DNA from: Amaurobius ferox
Lineage: Eukaryota; Arthropoda; Arachnida; Araneae; Amaurobiidae
DNA: 64,000 nt
NCBI GenBank assembly: GCA_951213105.1
Contig: OX578137.1
Span: 56,621,236 to 56,685,235 of the forward strand
Direction: 5' to 3'
In this document: positions 1-12,842 of the stretch, one piece after another
Layout: every line of letters begins with the position of its first letter
Numbering within the stretch: position 1 is the stretch's first letter
Translations under genes and position numbers: made by a program
Notes under the pieces: model-generated
What the model was told of the DNA's origin: nothing
Databases searched by the model: none
The model's input: only the letters and a program-made list of their open reading frames with translations

Positions 1-245
1 GTTAGATACACTGGCTTCCAAAAGTTAAGCACGGACGGTAAAATCAACAAAAATGTAAAAGTAAGTCTTTGATTAACTCAAAATTGTACATGAATGTAGC
101 AAATGTGTTTATTCATTAAAGACAACAAGACTTATCTACAAATATGAAAAAAAAAATATTTACTTTTCGTAAGTTATATGATGACGTCACAGTTGGGTCA
201 TTAACAAAATGATATTTAAAGGCAAACAAACCAAACGAACTTACA

Positions 246-884
246 TTAATATGGTATGTGACCACCTCGAAACTTCACACAAACATTACAACGAGTTTCC
301 ATGCTTTCAATGAGGTGATCAACCATAGCAGATTCGAGCAATTGGCAATCCTCCAATAGGGCAGTTTCTAACTCTCTGAGACTGGTTGGATGAGGTAAAC
401 GTGCAGAGACAGCACGTCCGAGGGCATCCCAAAGGTTTTCAATGTGATTAAGGTCGGGGGAATGCGCCCGCCACTCCATACGAGAAATGCCCTCATTTTT
501 CAGGTATTCGTCAACGATGTTAGCTCGATTGGGATGGGCATTATCGCCCATAAGGGGGAAATCAGGACCAACTACTGCAGCGTAGAGTTTTGCAATGGGG
601 TCTAGGACGTTATCCCGATACCGCGCAGTCGTCACAGAACTGCCTTTAAATATGTGCAGCTCTGTGCGATATCCCATTGAATTTCCAGCCCACACCATGA
701 CTCTGCCACCTCTGAATACATGTTGTTCGATGATGTTCTTAGCCCGATTGCGCGTTCCTTGTTCTTTCCAGACCCTTACACGCTTATCATCTGATTCCAG
801 GGCAAATCTGGACTCGTCTGTGAACAGGACGTTGCACCAATCTGAGACAGTCCAATTGGTATGTTGACGAGTGTTGATGTCGAT
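246..884 (-). pseudogene. Tc1-type (DD34E) transposase, 5'-truncated
   Basis: Read leftward from 884, an open frame of about 212 codons ends in GGHIPY and TAA at 246-248. It is the catalytic C-terminal two thirds of a Tc1-type transposase, the DDE enzyme that cuts and pastes an element at TA sites. The first acid lies in LFTDESRF, the second in MGDNAHPN (QDNARPH is usual) and the third in HSPDLNHIENLWD. Exactly 34 residues separate the second and third acids, the DD34E signature. A complete Tc1 protein is about 340 residues, so the N-terminal DNA-binding helix-turn-helix part, roughly 130 residues, is missing. An in-frame TAA at 885-887 lies at the junction with unrelated AT-rich DNA, which suggests truncation rather than a start. 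No terminal inverted repeats were found. The catalytic frame is intact but cannot be a working enzyme without its DNA-binding half. Confidence 0.88.
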
Positions 885-1063
885 TTATGTCTAATACTGT
901 ATATTATACAATATTTATCTGTATATGAATATTTACTGTATATCATACAATATATATATATGTTCGTGAAAACAATGTTTTTTCTATACTGTAGTATAGA
1001 AAATTATATATATATATATATATATTAAATATTTATATTATATATATACCGTATTTATATATA
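885..1063. other. AT-rich filler with a repeated 33-nt word
   Basis: This is low-complexity DNA between the Tc1 fragment and the MITE. Positions 883-915 recur with one difference at 35102-35134, so this is part of a dispersed repeat that joins directly onto the broken Tc1. A related word occurs again at about 930-950. A 10-bp-stem hairpin (TTTCTATACT / AGTATAGAAA) sits near 990-1011. No coding sequence is visible. Confidence 0.5.
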
Positions 1064-1398
<335 letters not shown>

Positions 1399-1481
1399 TA
1401 ACAAAGTACTAAACGTACCCGATTGTAAACTAATAGAAATTGCCAATCATATAGGCGCAGTGCTGCTCTATTAATGTATTG

Positions 1482-1965
1482 TATATAAGAAAATCAAAAA
1501 TGATCGAGAGGTGATATAAGTGCCAACAGGGAAATAACAAATGTCCAAGGGGGATTGTGACCCCTTGTTCCCGTTTATAGCCAGCTATTACTCCTGAGGA
1601 AACACTCACGGAACCGTTACGTGCCTGTGGCCATATTTCCTTGGAACGTCAAATCAAAAGACGTATAAGAGGTTAACCCAAATGACAGATCATTGATGAA
1701 TGATCTGTCCTTTGGGTTAACTTCTAATTTCAACCTGTCTCAATCCAAAATATTTTTTCTCCACTCAGTCCATGCATTCTCTTCTGGCATACGTCTTTTG
1801 CTTTGACGTTCCAAGGAAATATGGCCACAGGCACGTAACGGTTCCGTGAGTATTTCCTCAGGAGTAATAGCTGGCTATAAACGGGAACAAGGGGTCACAA
1901 TCCCCCTTGGACATTTGTTATTTCCCTGTTGGCACTTATATCACCTCTCGATCATTTTTGATTTT

Positions 1966-1974
<9 letters not shown>
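1482..1974. mobile_element. Nested long palindrome (fold-back element)
   Basis: The arms 1482-1667 and 1788-1974 are inverted copies of each other, about 186 bp long. They are nearly identical: by eye there is one mismatch around the GAGGAAA(C/T)ACTCACGG word and one near the inner end. The 120-nt spacer holds a second palindrome, 1670-1722, whose arms (GGTTAACCCAAA / TTTGGGTTAAC) enclose ACAGATCAT / ATGATCTGT. No coding sequence is present. The structure fits a fold-back or MITE-like DNA element, or a tail-to-tail inverted duplication. The right end runs straight into (TA)n at 1975-2000. Confidence 0.8.

Positions 1975-2000
<26 letters not shown>
1975..2000. repeat. (TA)n tract at left edge of segment A
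   Basis: A short TA run separating the palindrome from the duplicated segment. The second copy of the duplication (segment B) also begins immediately after a (TA)n tract. Confidence 0.9.
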
Positions 2001-2734
2001 TCGAAATTTATACTCAAAACTAATAATAGTAATTTTTTTATTCTATAACATTTATTACTATACTTTAAATAGCCATTAAAATATGGAATTTGGAAGTAAG
2101 AATGTTATAAATTTATATTTTTGAAATTTATTCTGAGGCGCATAGTAAAAGGCAAATATTCAAAAGCTCGATGGCCAGTTTTTTTTTTCATGTATCAGTT
2201 TATTCATTTCTAGTTCATGCTATTGAAATATGGTGTTTTTAATACGCTTAATATTTTAAATGGTTTTGTTATCAGTACACCTAAAATAATAAATTTTACG
2301 GAAACAATGCTTTTACAACTACTTTTTTATAACTATCTTAGCTTCTGACCTTGAACAAAAATTCATGTCTATCTTGTAGTAATACGTGCTTCGAATTTAT
2401 TCCAGAATTCGAACTTTTTCAAGTGACATAGCTCTACTTTAAAAGATTGCTTTTCAAATACTACATTTTAATAATACGTTTTAAATATTTTTTTGTTTAT
2501 TTTGCCGAACGATCCATTTTAATTACAAAATTTTAGACATCTCTCGGGTAAAAATTAAATTTAGATGTTTGCTTCATAATTCGAACTTTATCATTTCAAG
2601 ATGTGCAAATATTTAAAAACCACAATATTTTTCCGATGCTACAAATAAAGAGAGAATAGTTTACCCTAATTAGTTCACTTATCTTGTTTCGTAATGCTTA
2701 TTTATTGTTTGCAGGAATTAATTATTTTTATCTG

Positions 2735-4060
2735 AGCAAGCCCTGAAATTCAAAAATTTTAAAGATCCACGTTTCTAATTAATTTTGTCCGAGGGCTTAC
2801 ATATACGTGGTCGTTCCCTAACAGCATTTTTTTCACAGTGACGTAAGATTTACTTCACACTGTGACTTTCAGACGTTACAGGACGTCGCAGTACGTCTCG
2901 GCAATGTCATATTGAGGTCACAGCGAAGTCATTTTTGTCATTTTCATAGTTGTTTGTGACGTCGCATATTAAGTTGTTTGTGACGTGGCATATTAACGTG
3001 GCACGTCACATTGTAATTGCCATTGTAATGTCATCACATTGTTACGTGTTAATTAAATTTTGTGACCGTCACAGGATATAGTCACAATGAAGTTACAAAG
3101 TTACTAATACGTAACGTCGCATAGAAGTCACAAATATTATGTCACATTGTGATCCAGGTGTCACGTGACTATAACGTCACTGTCACATATGTGACGATCT
3201 TTGCTGTGAGGGGTCATTTGACCTAGTGCATTCGAGCTCGATCGTTTTGGTATGAATTTGCCCTCAAGAAAATGTTAAAACTAGGATGTTTCTCGTTATT
3301 CTGTTTTACAATTTATCTCTTTAAATAATTTTAAATTTATATATAGTCTCAAAAGGCATTCAGAATAAATTACAGCAGTTAAACAGTTTACTTGACAGCA
3401 CCCCTTTAAATGAATACATTGCAAGTGTTTCATTTGAACCATTATTTTATGGAGCAGTTTGTCTGCTTACTATAATTTTAAAGTATCTTGCATAAATTCA
3501 ATTTATACATTTACTCGAAATTTTAAAATTTTAAATTCTAATATTTTTTATACTATACCAGTTATAAACTATGTCATTTTTCACATTGTGTAGCTATCTC
3601 GCAATTATTATATATTGATCTATATGAATCAGCTTTATTAACCAGTTTGAAAATTTTATCTGAATTAATTTAATTATACAAACATCTTAGTCAGTCATTC
3701 AATTAAATATATAAAATTGAAAACATAATTTTATGTTCCATTTGCCAAACTCTGTTTATTAAATTTTAAGTCTTGTTTCAATATTAATTAGAAATGGTAA
3801 TTTTTCTTTTCTACTTCACAATTAGAATGTTTCACCATACAACACTACTAAAATAATAAATAATTTAAACAACTTTCCATGTTGATTTTATACAGTGATA
3901 TGTCTTGCAGAGTAGTACTTTTTACCTTCAGCACCGTGCTTTCACTCTTAATCGGTCGTAATAGTCATCATACCAAATTTAGTTCAGCTGGTAAAAATAA
4001 TGTAGATTTGTTTAGTTAAAAAGACATGCATACAAACATATCAACATAAAACCTTCTGTC
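2735..4060. other. Block found only in copy A
   Basis: Copy B passes directly from the equivalent of about 2735 to that of 4061. This 1.3-kb stretch was therefore either inserted in A or deleted from B. It contains the TIR element at 2816-3212. I see nothing recognisable in 3213-4060. Confidence 0.7.
2816..3212. mobile_element. Short TIR element packed with GTCAC/GTGAC
   Basis: The left end CCCTAACAGCA and the inverted right end CCCTCACAGCA form imperfect terminal repeats. A possible target duplication GTC(G/A)TT (2810-2815 and 3213-3218) matches at 5 of 6 positions. Inside, GTCAC or GTGAC occurs 16 times in 397 bp, often within ACGTCAC or TGTGACGT, on a background that is otherwise AT-rich. 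There is no reading frame. It looks like a non-autonomous DNA transposon with subterminal repeats that would bind a transposase; the superfamily is not assigned. Confidence 0.55.
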
Positions 4061-4721
4061 TATAGTACAAATTGTATTTCATCTGCTTAAATAAACTTAT
4101 TAACAATCTATTTCTGTAAATGATTTAAACTTTTATAATCATGAAGTTGAAACATGAATGTTTTAGTTAAACAAAATTAACTAAATTCCATCTTAATTAA
4201 AATTAGAAACTACCTATCCTGAAGATTAAATCCAATGATTAGAGCATTGAAATGCATTCCTTTCATCAAATGTAGTGGTATTGTGTTGGATAATATTACA
4301 CCGAATATCATTAAAGGGAATTTAAATAACGGATTAAATATTTCATGAGTAGACTTTGGGAGAATCCTGATGAGTATTAAGCATTATTACAGGCACAGAT
4401 TCAATTAAAAATATGTAAATAAATAATATTGGAGAAATCCTAAACCCTAGGAAAATGACACCATTACTTTGTGTTTTATAAGAAGTTTAATTAATTTTCA
4501 AAGTTTTAGCAGCAGTTTGAGTTTTACAAATATCGAAACCATTTGCCTGAGAACAACGAAATTGCGACTACAGAAATTCCTTTCGTAATTAAAGTTTGGA
4601 GCTTGAACACGTACTAGGTTTGTACATGATGTGAATTAAAACCTAGTGCGTGCTCAAGGTTACAAACATAGTACGTGGTATTCAAAATGAAGGCAGATAT
4701 AGTTAAATTTAATTTATTAAA

Positions 4722-4931
4722 TTGTATGTTGACAGCATAAAATTTTCACTACATAATGCAATATCGTTATGTCTTTTACAGCGACGTATTTGTGTACCAG
4801 ATCCACAGAACAATGAGTTTGCCATTGAATTAACGTCACGAATTGACAAAATCTGTGAACTAATAAAGACTCGAATTTTAATTTTTGAATTAAGAGTACG
4901 TTTTTATACGTACAGATCAAACTGCTGCTAA
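4722..4931 (+). other. Unidentified 69-codon frame, repeated downstream
   Basis: The frame contains VPDPQNNEFAIELTSRIDK followed by ICEL. The tandem copy at about 5630-5720 has the same reading (VPDTQNNGFGIELTSRINK, ICEL) but is closed by stops on both sides. Between the two copies several changes are synonymous (AAC/AAT, TTT/TTC, TTA/CTA, AAA/AAG, CTA/TTG). In the first copy the stretch follows TTTTACAG, which could be a 3' splice site. I do not recognise the protein. It may be an exon relic or a chance frame. Confidence 0.15.
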
Positions 4932-5420
4932 AGAATAAAATTAAAATAACTTCGTTAAAACATTATACATTACATAATCAATAGTATCAATATTCGGATC
5001 GAATGCGTTCTGTAAATGATGCCTCTCTCCCTCTCTCCCTCTCTCTCTGCGTGTGTCTGTATCCGTCTATATGAGTAGGCTTCGAGTAGACCAGGAGTAT
5101 ACCATGAGTAGACTCCATGCGAAGACTTCATGAGTAGACTTTGGGAGAATCCTGATGAGTATTAAGCATTAATACAGTCAAAGACTCAATTAAAAGTATG
5201 TAAATGATATTGGAGAAATCATAAATCCCAGGAAAATGACACCATTATTTTGTGTTTTATAAGAAGTTTTATGAATTTTCAAAGTTTTAGAAGCAGTTTG
5301 AGTGTTACGAATATGGAAGCCATTTTCCGAGAATAACGAAATTTCGACTACATAAATTCCTTTCGCAATTAAAGTCTTTAGCTTGAACATGTACTAGGAT
5401 TGTAAGTGATGTAATTAAAA

Positions 5421-5545
5421 CCTAGTGAGTGTTCAAGGTTAGGATCCTAGTGCGTGTTCAAGGTTACAAACCTAGTGCGTGTTCAAGGTTACAAACCTAG
5501 TGCGTGTTCAAGGTTACAAACCCAGTACGTGTATTTAAAATCAAG
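5421..5545 (+). repeat. 25-bp minisatellite, about five units
   Basis: Units begin at 5421, 5446, 5471, 5496 and 5521, spaced exactly 25 bp. The core word is CCTAGTGCGTGTTCAAGG followed by TTACAAA. The first tandem copy (about 4640-4680) has one to two units and copy B has one, so the array has expanded locally. Confidence 0.93.
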
Positions 5546-6184
5546 TAAGGTATATTTAAATTTAATTTATAAAATTGTATGTTGCAGCATAAGATTTTTT
5601 GTGAATAGTGCAGTGACTTTACGTCGTTTATAGCGACATATTCATGTACCAGACACACAGAATAATGGCTTCGGCATTGAACTAACGTCACGAATTAACA
5701 AGATCTGTGAATTGTAAAAAAAACTCGAATTTGAATTTTAGCTTAAGATGGCGTTTTTATACGTTTAGCTCAAATTGCTAATAAAGAATAAAATTAAAAC
5801 AACGTTAAAACACCATAATATACAAAATCAGTAGTACCAATACTCGAATCGAGCGTTTTTTAGGCGATGTCTCTCTCTTTCTGTGTGTGTTTGTGTGTAT
5901 ATAGTGTATGTCTTTCTCCATATTTAATGCAGTAAAATGAAGGTCATGCATACTTTGCTAATAAATCTTTTTCAACTTTGAATTTTCTTATTTCTAATGA
6001 ACAACTAAATTTGAAGATGACTTCCTTAAAGTGAATTAGATGCACATTTTATATATTATTCTGAGTCTTATGATTTTTTTGGGTTGACTGTATAACCCTG
6101 GGAGCCGAAATAATGAACGGTGTTCGGATTTTCATTTAGACCAATACATCATTATTTTACAATTAAAGAAAGAATTCATTACCT

Positions 6185-6226
6185 TATGTGGGATAAGTCA
6201 TGTTCTGTCCACATCAGATTTTATAT
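6185..6226 (+). mobile_element. Relic tail of hairpin-ended element in both segments
   Basis: GGGATAAGTCATGTTCTGTC then CACATCAGATTTT matches the non-hairpin end of the family described at 29377. The same relic is at about 38658-38695 in copy B, so this insertion predates the segmental duplication. The hairpin end is not recognisable. Confidence 0.55.
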
Positions 6227-8529
6227 TTTTTTAATTTGGAACACTGATATCAGAATGAGAGACGATATAAAAAGTATTCAAATTAGATCTAACACTTAAA
6301 TGTTGTTTGTGCAAAAAAAGAAAATAATTGTAAGAAAAAATTTTAATGTGAAATTTTCCTAAGCTGTACAGTAAAAAATTTAAAAAAAATGCGTTGGATA
6401 AATAAATATCTCAAAATATAAATAATAATCAAAACATAAATAATAATTTAAGCCTGTCTTTAATTTGGTTGTCAATATCAAATTTATTTTATGTAATCCA
6501 ATGTAATTTAATTTGAATTTACTTAAATTATATATTATTGTCTTATAGCTGTTTGAAATGAACGACTGTAATGTTATCCCTTATATTTTATTTTAATGAT
6601 TGGCAGTGTATGGCGTTTTGTAAGTCATATTTACCGATTACTTTGCTTAACACATTTCAAATTATGCTCATTGTGTACTGTTCAAATATTTTATAACTTG
6701 GTATACCTCTTTGAGAGCATTAATCAGCATCTCAGAGCAGTTTCGCGAATTGTAGTCAATAATTAAATTAATAATAATATATAATTAAAGATCTTAATTA
6801 TCCCATAGTTCATAATTGTAGTGGTAACAAGAAAACATGTTGAGTGTTGCAATTTTAATACAATCTGCTGTGATCGATGATGGCAGTTATACGGCCTATT
6901 GTTGAAAATATTTTATACAATTTAAAACAATTTTCCACTTAAAAGTATTTATCTAGCTTTAATGGATCGAAAGAAACCAGTCTAATATGATTTTTTGAAA
7001 TTGTTTAACTACAGGTTCAAGCATATATCATGCATTGACGGTTCGAAAGCTTTTGTGTTCCCTAAAAGAATACAACTGACGTCTTCTAATGTTTTCTTTT
7101 CTGTAAAAACATCTGGTATTTTTTTACAATGTGGGTATATATGGGATCATTGAGTGATTAAATTAATGGCTGCTTAAATGGTGAAGTGTACTCGAGTACA
7201 AATGAATCTGACAAAACAATTTGCATTCATTCAAGTTGTCCATAAAATGTTGAATTTATGAAATATTGAAAAGAACGAATTAAATTCACTTATGAAATCC
7301 ATTAGCTTAATAGAGATGTATCGTGATACGACATATTAAGATCTTCATTCAGAGCAGAAAGCTATTGTTAATATTAAATACCTTTTGTTCTCATAACCGG
7401 CGTGATGAAAACGCTTTAAAGCTTGATTAATGGACAGTTAATGTTCTTGTGTATTTTACTAGAATATAAATAAATGCACGTAAATTACACCCGTGTTCAT
7501 GAAATTAAGTCTCAGAGAAGGTAATTTCTAAAATTTTAGCATAAAGCTGAATACACAATTTCTCTTTTACACTTGTAATATGAAAGTTTTGCATTTGAAC
7601 GTTTGAATTTTTATCGTATTTGTAAGTGTCCTATATTCTTTACAATATGAAATGAAATTTAAAATGAATAGCAAAATTATTGGTTTCGCATTTTATAGAT
7701 CATTTTATATTTTAGTAATTGGAAGAATTGGGACATAGGGTTTAATATCGTTTTTGAGTAATACGTGTTTTCATTCTGTAAATACGATGAATTACGAAAT
7801 CGGCCATAAAAATGAAATTTCGTACGATGTTTTGAAATGGTAACAAAACTAACACTATCAAATTTTAGTGAAATCCCTTTATCATGACCCCTCATCATGA
7901 AATACCTAAGGTTTCTTTAAAGAAGCAAACGAAATTTATGGAATGATATGGTAATGAAATTGATATGTCATGAAACTGATATAAAAATGATATATAAAAG
8001 ATGTAATAGGAAGTCATAATACATGCATTTAGTTAAAAAATGAATAGAATAAATCATTGATCTTCTCAAGATGCAAGACTTGGGCATAAAAATTAAAATT
8101 GAAAAAATAAACATTTTTTCACTAACCAGTTAGATATATCAAAGTCCTAAGTAATTTTAATTGTTTGGAACTTCATGGATTGGAATTGATTGACATATTG
8201 GCTTACAAATAATTTTAAGATTTCCTTTAAGTTATTTGAAATTTTACTTTTACCATAGTGTGGGATTTATATCTGCATACGTAGTTTTCAATCTGCAGCA
8301 CTTTTTCATGCATGGAATATATCCACATACTTTACAATTTCTGTGCTTTTCAAATGCAGAAAATATCAACATTGAAAAATGTTCTCCGATGTGATTTGAG
8401 TTTTATGAAACTGTATTGCATTCTTAGCCTGAATACGTAATTATTCAGATTTGCTGAAAAACTGAAGTATATTTTTGTATTATAAAACTGTTGATATATT
8501 TGGTGCGTTTATATTAACGACCACAGGAT

Positions 8530-8800
8530 AAAAATTAACATATATTTTCAAATCCCCCTCCGGAGGGGTGAAAATGAGGTTTAATCAAAAAGTACATAGT
8601 TCCAGAATCTACCGAATCTTTTGGTGATCTGGAAGACGGAATCTTTATATTCCTAAATCAACCACCACCGGATAAAAAACAGAGCCGGATTTTCGAAAAG
8701 AATAAACATTTTCCACAGAAAATTTTCCAAAGAAAGAACACCCAGAGGTCTGAAACATTGCACACATTTTGTATCGACTACCGGACAGAACATATTTGAT
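8530..8800 (+). repeat. GC-richer dispersed repeat, copy in A
   Basis: A patch of higher GC that includes CCCCCTCCGGAGGGGTGAAA and a GAATCTTT word. It continues as TTGCACACATTTTGTATCGA with CCGGACAGAACATA. The paralogous stretch in B is 43420-43660. Related words appear at 35130-35520 (reverse orientation) and 49070-49470. No frame of length is open; it is an old unidentified repeat family. Confidence 0.5.
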
Positions 8801-10057
8801 CATCTCTGCATATAGCGATTAAAGATTAAATGTACATTGTTAAACATATTAAATAATTAAAAAGGTCAGTTTTCAAATGATTAGTTAAGTTAAAATTCAA
8901 ATTAAAAAATGGCATTGTTAGTTTCATCAGATGCAAATTAAAATTTTAAAAGTTTTTATATGCGTTTACCTTAATGTGTCTTTATCTATCTTTGTCTCTT
9001 GTTAAATATCAGTGCAATCAGTCTGTATTTTCATATTTCTCAGAAAATTCATTCCATTCAAAGACTTTAAAAATTAAGAATTTTCTTTATAAAATATGTA
9101 GATGTATCGGGCTTCTTACTGTCTCCACATAAGCTCAATATAAGAAAGGACGATTGCAATATCAAGCAATATACAGCTATGCTAATCTGCAGTTAAAAAT
9201 TGGAATTATTCACAGTAAGATATTCTTTATATGAACTGCGTTGAAATTAGGAATAGTGTTTGATTGCAGAAATTGTTCTCACTTCTGGAGAATTCGCTAA
9301 TATATTCTGTCTCATATTCTATGCATACTTTAATGTAACTGATGAATTGTTGTATCTAAAATTTTTTGAATAAATATGACTTTGATATATCTAGTTCTAA
9401 ATTTCACTATGTGCACGAAAGATGTTTGAATATTTGTAAAAGACAATACTTTCTTAAATTTAGTTAACTGTTTGGTTTATAAACTGGTGGATATACAATT
9501 TTATGCTGCATTAAATTGCATCTGTGTCTACTTCAGTGTAATACTTGAAATCTATCTTGGTGCTTTTACTGGGTAATAGAAATAGCAAATGTAAAATTTC
9601 AATTCTGTTTGTCAAATGCAAGAAAAAAACAATTTGAGTTAATGTCCACTTTTTAAATTTGGCATATAAGATCAAATATCAAATGATCATATATGTATTT
9701 TGAATTATTAAAATATGTTTGAAATGTGCAAATTCGAATTTTTTCGTTTCATGCTAAAAATTTTAATTTGAAGCGTTTTTATAGAATTGCAGTATATTAA
9801 AAAAATGAAGTAAAATATTGTTAAAGGTTTTTGTTCGTAAAATAATTTAAAAACTTGACATTTTGTACAGATTTATAGAATACGCACTTAAATTTATAAT
9901 ACTTCAATAATTAAAATTTGGGAATTTCGAATTTTTAACAATGGTATGTTATAATACATAAATTGCTCTTTCATTGCAAATACAGTTTTTACTTTCAGGA
10001 TGTTTTATCATTTCAAATAAATGCATCTAATGTTTTACCCTGCAATTTAAAGCAGTT

Positions 10058-10225
<168 letters not shown>

Positions 10226-11284
10226 GATGCATATATACTGTGATGCAACTTTCTGAATGTTAAACACCTAAGGACTGCGTTCCTAATTTAATTAAGTGCT
10301 ATCTTTAATTAAATGAGGTAGATTTAGCTATGTCTGTCTGGATTACTTGTGCCAAGGGAACTATACAATTTGTAAACACGCAATTTATGTTGGGGAACTC
10401 TTTGGCTCGAGAGTAAACGAATTTAAACGCACGTGTCCAAATTACCACTTTAAAAGTACTGTGAATTAGTTAAAGATTTAATTTAAATAGTTCGGCAAAA
10501 TTTTAGATGATAATTCTAAGCGGACTACAGCGAATTGTTAATCTGGGAAAAACTAGCATATACGTCATATTAGAAAAGAAAATTTCTAGATATGTAAATT
10601 AATACTCTTGGTATTTTTGTACATTACGAAATGAATCCATCTCCAGTTCAATATATTATTTTGATAATATAATTCTGAAATTCTAGTAATGTGGTGGGAA
10701 AACTTTAATTCTGAATAACTGCAGTCAAAGCATTTAAAAGGTTAGTATTGAAACGTTAAGTTTTTGAGCGCCATTGTAAAAATCTAATGCTCATTGGGAA
10801 GTCAAACCAACACATTAAACAGACGACTCTCTAGCCATTGAACAATTGAATGATTATATTCTCATCTATAATTGAATTATATATTCACATTAGTAATTGC
10901 GATGACGAAAATGCACAGTGGTTATATCATGATGTGTATTAAAAGAAAAAACATTATTTAATTATTTGTGAACACGGGAAACATAAGAAATGACCTAGTT
11001 ACAACTCAGAAATGCTAAAAATATATGCTACAAGTTAGTTAGTAACAATAAAACGTAATTACTCTGGTCAATTATCTAGACTGAATATCTCAAAAATAAG
11101 GGTATGTGTTACTTGAAATTGCGATGCTCCAATAAATGAACAGTGTCCTACAGAAAATCATGGGATGCACAGAAAGACCCCAACAGCAGATTTGAGTTTT
11201 ACGTGCAAAGATAGTTCAAAAACATTGTCAAACTGATTTAAACAATGAATATTGCAGTTCAAAGTTGTACGTTTTGAAAACCTA

Positions 11285-11335
11285 GGACACCCGACTCACC
11301 TGAGTGCATGAGCACTCAGCTGGGTGACCGGAAAG
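11285..11335 (-). mobile_element. Older SINE 3'-tail relic
   Basis: CCTAGGACACCCGACTCACC to GGGTGACCGGAAAG resembles, in reverse orientation, the last 55-60 bp of the SINE described at 54034. The match is diverged. Assignment rests on the order of the words only. Confidence 0.35.
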
Positions 11336-11450
11336 TAGTAAGTGTGAAGAAATTCCATTATGCTAGAAGAGAAGGGCCGACCATCATAGTGTCTTTCCAG
11401 TGATGCAAAAGTTAGGAATAAAATCCTTTCATACCAAATACGAAGAGTGT

Positions 11451-11509
11451 AGAAAACCCAGACCACACGACCAACCCATAGGCTAATGGTAGCTTTCTGT
11501 GTGGCCGGG
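11451..11509 (-). mobile_element. 59-bp 5'-truncated SINE with 15-bp TSD
   Basis: A 59-bp insert (starting AGAAAACCCAGACCACACGA, ending GTGTGGCCGGG) is flanked by a perfect duplication, AAATACGAAGAGTGT at 11436-11450 and 11510-11524. Read on the minus strand it is the SINE 3' part from CCCGGCC to GGTCTGGGT. Target duplication plus severe 5' truncation is the mark of LINE-driven retroposition. Confidence 0.75.
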
Positions 11510-11856
11510 AAATACGAAGAGTGTGTTACATTTTGACGAACAGACTTGCTTCTTAAAATCCGTATTAGGATAATCTATTCACGTTCATCATTACATCGTC
11601 GAATTCAGAAACCACTAATGCTAATGGATGTTATAAATTGCTGTTTTATTGATGATAATAATAATAAATGTTAAAAATGTGTTTCTAAAAGTAATTAATA
11701 ATAATTATAAACGTTAAAAATGTGTTTCTGAAAAATAGGTAATAGCTTATGTAATATCTTTTAACTATCCTAGAACTGCAACAAATATTTTAATTTATAG
11801 GATATTAATATCCTGACGTATAAAAATGTGGTTTCTTCAGTTCTTATATATGTTTC

Positions 11857-11977
11857 TTAAACTCACTTATTAAACTCATTACTTAAACTCATTTATTAAA
11901 CTCATTATTTAAACTCATTTATTAAACTCATTAATTACACTCATTTATTAAACTCATTAATTACACTCATTTATTAA
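11857..11977 (+). repeat. 13/26-bp minisatellite (AAACTCATTTATT)
   Basis: Repeats of AAACTCATTTATT and variants (AAACTCATTACTT, ACACTCATTTATT) tile about 120 bp. Copy B has a single ACTTATTTATTAAA at about 48228-48243, so the array grew in A after the duplication. Confidence 0.9.
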
Positions 11978-12563
11978 AAGATGCGGGATTAAATTCAGAA
12001 AATTTTATTGGTGATGCACCAACCTAATATCCACTATTTTATAAATTCAATGATTTGCTTTTTTTCCACATACCCATTTTATCGTTACGTAAATAATGGG
12101 AGCTATTTTTCCATATAATATTTTAAATTATTTTAGATAAGTACAACATAATTTAACATTTTAATTATTAAACTTTTGAGATAAAATTTTAATGCACCCT
12201 TTAATTTATATCTTTATTTCATCATAGCTTCAAACCTCCATTAGATAAACTCACTAGTCAGGACCAATACTTTGTTATTACGAAAATTCGGTACAACGTA
12301 CTTGTTAAATCAATTTGCACTCACAAAATTGTTGAAATATGCTACAAACATTCCAATGATATATATATCCCATGCAAACAATAGGGCAGTTTATGGAAAT
12401 ATTTTATGTCGTTCCTAATGAGTATTACGTAATAAGGGAAGGATATTTCTAATTACGAATATGCAAATGATGTTGAGACATATAAATTTATGTTAGAACA
12501 ATAATCTGTTTCAAAGTAATACTTATACTTTGCCCAATGAGAGTGATCAGGTGCGTTCGCAAG

Positions 12564-12564
<1 letters not shown>

Positions 12565-12609
<45 letters not shown>

Positions 12610-12643
12610 GCATATATATATGCATATATATATATATATGTGT
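12565..12643. repeat. (TA)n tract at right edge of segment A
   Basis: TA repeats with ATGCATAT breaks and a terminal (TG)n. Segment A similarity to B stops here. In B the equivalent boundary is the short ATATATATAC at 48835-48844. Confidence 0.93.
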
Positions 12644-12842
12644 GTGTGTGGAAAATGTGGAAAATTAGAATAAGTGCGGGATACTGTAAGAAGAGGTGAG
12701 CGTATGAAAATTTTTCATTTCCACGCCTGTCCGTTACGTGATAGCGCTGATAAGAGATTTAAAGGATTTGACGCGTGTGGACAGTTGTTGTTCCAAATGA
12801 AAGTTCGGGACATATTTAATTGACGAACTTGAAATTTTCGGT

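Larger units (their letters stand above)
4343..5905 (+). repeat. Tandem duplication, about 785-bp period
   Basis: The unit 4343-5127 is repeated at 5128-5905. Each starts with TGAGTAGACTTTGGGAGAAT and proceeds through the same sequence to a CT/GT-rich stretch (5021-5062 and 5868-5900). Copy B of the segmental duplication has only the first part of one unit (38205-38545) and lacks the rest. The amplification is therefore specific to A, or B has lost it. Confidence 0.85.

Noticed and set aside
7677..7898. Minus-strand frame conserved with 40802-40993 as a gene
   Set aside because: Similarity is no higher than the surrounding duplicated DNA, the frame ends differ, and no motif is recognised.
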